From contig NC_087079.1 in the NCBI RefSeq assembly GCF_026151205.1, positions 680,001 to 744,000 of the forward strand: a stretch of DNA of 64,000 bases, given 5' to 3'. Source of the stretch: Bolinopsis microptera. Taxonomy: Eukaryota; Ctenophora; Tentaculata; Lobata; Bolinopsidae. This document shows positions 63,401 to 64,000 of this stretch, piece by piece. Under the pieces are notes generated by a model. The model was given only the letters and a program-made list of their open reading frames with translations, had not been told where the DNA came from and ran no database searches. Each line of letters starts with the position of its first letter. Positions within the stretch are counted from its first letter, which is position 1. The position numbers were made by a program, and so were the translations under genes.

Positions 63401-63925
63401 AAAATATGGAATATGTGACAGCTAGATTGCACGCAATGCGTCATGTTACTGTTACTATGGTTACTGTTACTATGGTTATTGGTTACTGTTACTATGGTTA
63501 CTGTTACTACGGTAACTGTTACTATGGTTACTGTTACCATGGTTACTGTTACTATGGTTACTATTATTTACCTTAACGTTTGCAACACTGTCTATAGCTC
63601 TTCTCAGTTCAAGAAAAGGTATTTGAAGGTCTTCAGGGGGTTCTGAACAAAGGTTAATGGAGTGTAGCTGTTTTTCTGTTAAAATCAGGTCTTCATCACA
63701 AGAGTTGAGCATGTCCCAAACCTCCACCTCTGTATTAAGAGCATGAACATTATGTATTAATAATGTATCAAATAGAACTGTTAATTGTGACTAAAAGTCT
63801 TAAACTGTACAAATCGTCTGTTTTTACAAATGGAATGTTCCTACTACCTAAATCAAATTTAATAGTCCTAAGCAAGTTCGACTGGTGTCTGCCAACTCTA
63901 CCCTTTTTAGTACTCTTTTTATAAT
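44011..63925 (-). CDS. NISCH: Nischarin (imidazoline receptor candidate protein), 15 coding exons, 5' end outside window
   Basis: Exons: 63925-63848, 63729-63572, 63396-63301, 63205-63058, 62938-62842, 59201-59111, 57075-56952, 56821-54605, 54435-54337, 52103-51910, 51807-51726, 51403-51279, 50692-50617, 45549-45440 (last array unit), 44167-44011. About 1,284 codons are visible. Leucine-rich repeats come first (WNALETLNLSYNSIE, LSTLDLSYNIISSIEN, LRELDLSHNNIS, LEELDLSHN). The nischarin signature after the LRRs follows (YRPTVLTVFYENEAFRLD, TLEKTKEVEVKLEE), then PH-like regions (CLVMTDNFLYVLEEDFVRW, ECIVIITQENLHIL, LVTFMTRDVQL, LVLTNLFMC). The C-terminus RDDELPVKKLGA resembles the vertebrate end. 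Nischarin is an endosomal scaffold that binds integrin alpha-5 and Rac/PAK pathway proteins; its PX domain would lie upstream of the window. Phases agree except at the G run near 54665. Several junctions sit in tandem arrays. Confidence 0.93.
44485..44570 (+). repeat. GTTACTATGGTAACTAGTAG tandem repeat, four copies
   Basis: A 21-bp unit in the last nischarin intron, flanked by two copies of CAGCTGTGTG. It has the same core as the 39-bp RUNDC1 array. Confidence 0.9.
44787..45050 (+). repeat. Minisatellite of CCTGCTAGTGGGTAACTATG
   Basis: Two unit types mix: one with AAACAAATGAGACTAAATTA and one with GGTAACTATGGTAACCTGCT. It lies in the last nischarin intron, before an unrepeated stretch leading to the 45.44-kb exon end. 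Confidence 0.9.
45490..48549 (-). repeat. 60-bp array of a nischarin exon 5' part with its acceptor, about 51 copies
   Basis: On the minus strand each unit starts GTGGTGGGTGACAGCAAGCA or a near variant and ends TTTATGTGTCAG, so the unit border rebuilds an acceptor (CAG/GTGGTGGG). The first unit (48547) is preceded by intron ending CACAACGTCAG. The last unit (45549) continues into unique exon sequence (CLIKEDNVFWPLPQSN) and a donor at 45440. Twenty residues per unit stay in the nischarin frame, except at two 59-bp units (near 46632 and 47651) that each lose one base. Confidence 0.97.
48560..49255. other. Unique intron sequence between two nischarin arrays
   Basis: AT-rich, with no coding frame. 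It contains one GTAACTATGGTAACCAGTAG near 48590. Confidence 0.5.
49264..50634 (-). repeat. 54-bp array of a nischarin exon 3' end with its donor, about 25 copies
   Basis: On the minus strand each unit reads CTACTCCTTACTCTATCAG then GTACTAGTAACC and a GTAACCATAGTAACA-type filler. The exon at 50692-50617 ends CTACTCCTTACTTTATCAG / GTACTAG, so each unit copies the last 18 or so exon bases plus the 5' splice site. The unit encodes 18 residues (YSLLYQVLVTIVTVTIVT) without stops in the exon's frame. The second long open frame over the same DNA (SGTSNHSNSNHSNLL) is a by-product. Confidence 0.96.
50765..50905 (+). repeat. GTGAAACACA repeat
   Basis: Imperfect 10-bp units (GTGAAACACA, GTGATACACA, CACAAAGTGA) just upstream, on the minus strand, of the acceptor at 50692. 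Confidence 0.85.
51396..51500 (-). repeat. Three copies of a nischarin acceptor junction
   Basis: A 36-bp unit with TAACTTATTCCAG / GTTATAGAAGC occurs three times before the exon that starts at 51403. A further partial copy lies near 51520-51555. It looks like an early-stage version of the large arrays. Confidence 0.85.
52110..52945. other. Unique nischarin intron sequence
   Basis: No coding frame and no clear element. It ends in a G run (52922-52938) just before the 48-bp array. Confidence 0.5.
52981..54376 (-). repeat. 48-bp array of a nischarin exon 3' end with its donor, about 29 copies
   Basis: On the minus strand the unit reads ACCTCCGACTTTCCTGACTT T / GTAAGTTTTACTAAAACTCACTG. The exon 54435-54337 ends TTTCCTGACTTT / GTAAGTTTTAC, so each unit contains the exon's last 33 or so bases and a strong GTAAGT donor. 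It encodes 16 stop-free residues in the exon's frame (VSFTKTHCLTSDFPDF). A plus-strand open frame of 508 codons across it is an artefact of the period. Confidence 0.96.
57120..57474. other. Unclassified insert-like stretch ending in a poly-C tract
   Basis: The GC-richer segment 57160-57425 differs from its surroundings and ends in TTTCACAAAAAAATACCCATTG, then a C run (57440-57470). It may be a transposon remnant. No termini were identified. Confidence 0.3.
57550..57752 (+). repeat. Direct repeat copy 1 (about 205 bp)
   Basis: Begins ACCAGTCTACTGTTAATTTG and ends CAAGTACTAG. It is nearly identical to 58707-58911, with a small indel and a few substitutions. Confidence 0.9.
57761..58706. mobile_element. 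946-bp DNA transposon with TA target duplication
   Basis: Starts ACGGGTGATGAATAAAAAAT and ends with the inverted form (ATTTTTTAGTCATCACCCGT). TA flanks both ends. No open frame above 60 codons, so it is non-autonomous, Tc1/mariner-like by its termini and TA target. It sits exactly between two 205-bp direct repeats. Confidence 0.8.
58707..58911 (+). repeat. Direct repeat copy 2 (about 205 bp)
   Basis: Second copy of 57550-57752, starting at the right edge of the transposon. Confidence 0.9.
58985..59110 (-). repeat. Duplicated exon 3' end and donor of a nischarin LRR exon
   Basis: On the minus strand, ACATCATATCCTCTATAGAG and the GTACGTTTAT donor of the exon 59201-59111 occur again at about 58985-59030. 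They are separated by three GTAACTATGGTAACTAGTAG units. Confidence 0.85.
59195..59470 (-). repeat. Five imperfect copies of the acceptor of the same LRR exon
   Basis: Units of about 55-70 bp contain TTCCCTCCCAG / AATTATGGATACTG, matching the acceptor and first bases of the exon at 59201. Spacers are GTAACAGTATCCATA repeats. Confidence 0.85.
59475..61535. other. Nischarin intron upstream of the nested receptor gene
   Basis: Mostly unique AT-rich sequence. It contains a tandem duplication with ACGTGGAGTTGCGCACAGGA (60750-60808) and short G and C runs (60588-60595, 61000-61009). No other gene is seen. The receptor's promoter and any 5' UTR exon should be here. Confidence 0.4.
61551..62543 (+). 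CDS. Seven-transmembrane receptor (class A GPCR-like), intronless coding exon nested in nischarin
   Basis: 330 residues with seven hydrophobic segments near 17-40, 50-72, 88-110, 128-148, 183-207, 230-253 and 264-290. TM1 has PLNLMIIGF and TM3 ends in SVTRLYSF, a DRY-like variant whose Arg is kept. TM7 ends SIFNPLVMIS, where NPxxY has lost its Tyr. A Cys lies at the start of TM3. The short Ser-rich tail (STQASMSRQNPSALESRQ) offers phosphorylation sites. These features fit a divergent rhodopsin-class receptor; the ligand is unknown. TTTTTCAG lies 7 bp before the ATG, suggesting a spliced 5' UTR exon. The gene lies antisense in the nischarin intron between the 62.84-kb and 59.2-kb exons. Confidence 0.8.
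   Translation: MAIFYDEEDDKVYLKYIDLTLGVLCVVLFLTSTPLNLMIIGFYRHKKNSNSAALHILLGCCYLMGTILLPLVMAYNFLTAGEHAPEPLHLLACGLAGIGINSGACVLTVISVTRLYSFKYPLRRFGTKRLILFTSFAIGVALTIVFMMFAEAKKPGSFDFNIGLKKQFLGPVIANDEEKKTVRILIRVLFNVNSFINILVCGLTGYVICPRRSKVTLEGANKRGQQGSVVTIFYMNLIYTVTLIYMLGIVIIVFTDTGNTIRTHDNFHVFSFIAFPFLFLCVSIFNPLVMISRGKQMREYAMAVLTCKPHQLSTQASMSRQNPSALESRQ
63443..63563 (+). repeat. GTTACTATGGTTACT minisatellite
   Basis: About eight 15-bp units starting about 9 bp inside a nischarin intron, beside the donor at 63572. It shows the same core motif as the 54-bp array. Confidence 0.9.
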
Positions 63926-64000
63926 CTGTAATAAAGATCAAAATCCAAATTTGTATTCCTTAAAAAATTTGTGAAAATAAACTTATTAAAACTCCACCTG

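Noticed and set aside
63277-63540. Protein starting in the GTTACTATGG minisatellite (87 codons, minus)
   Set aside because: Its real part (VIGNGFDDSHKYKPSPNL onward) is the nischarin exon 63396-63301. The repeat-encoded N-terminus is intron.

Overview
This is nuclear DNA from an intron-rich invertebrate animal. Genes are split into many short exons with GT-AG introns, and the recognisable proteins are all metazoan: a mitochondrial phosphate carrier, RUNDC1, nischarin, a seven-transmembrane receptor and a pair of ciliary/sperm-axoneme-like proteins. Mariner-like elements and LINEs are also present. I cannot place the species. An early-branching animal such as a cnidarian is compatible, but that is a guess.

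Layout. 1-3.8 kb: a decayed mariner element, then the last five coding exons of the phosphate carrier SLC25A3 (+). 4.8-8.3 kb: two divergent paralogous small genes with a shared C-terminal module (possibly SPMIP1/ATP6V1FNB-like). 9.3-21.8 kb: a complete 13-exon RUNDC1 gene (-), with an 18-cysteine secreted-peptide gene (+) nested in one intron. 21.8-44 kb: a repeat-rich stretch with two 5'-truncated LINE fragments, a perfect 146-bp palindrome, a G-run array of about 3 kb, and scattered exons of a minus-strand gene I could not identify. 44.0 kb to the window edge: most of a nischarin gene (-, 15 coding exons here, 5' end outside), with an intronless GPCR-like gene (+) nested in one intron.

The most striking feature is that about a quarter of the window is tandem repeat, and most large arrays inside genes with traceable exons sit on a splice junction. 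Their units contain the end of an exon plus its splice donor or acceptor. Four arrays in RUNDC1 and nischarin (units of 39, 48, 54 and 60 bp) are multiples of three and stop-free in the host reading frame. Each host gene therefore has tens of candidate splice sites whose use would mostly keep the frame. Smaller versions (2-5 copies) occur at other exons and look like early stages. Splice sites were assigned by eye; in both big genes the exon phases join without conflict, apart from one suspect G-run in nischarin.
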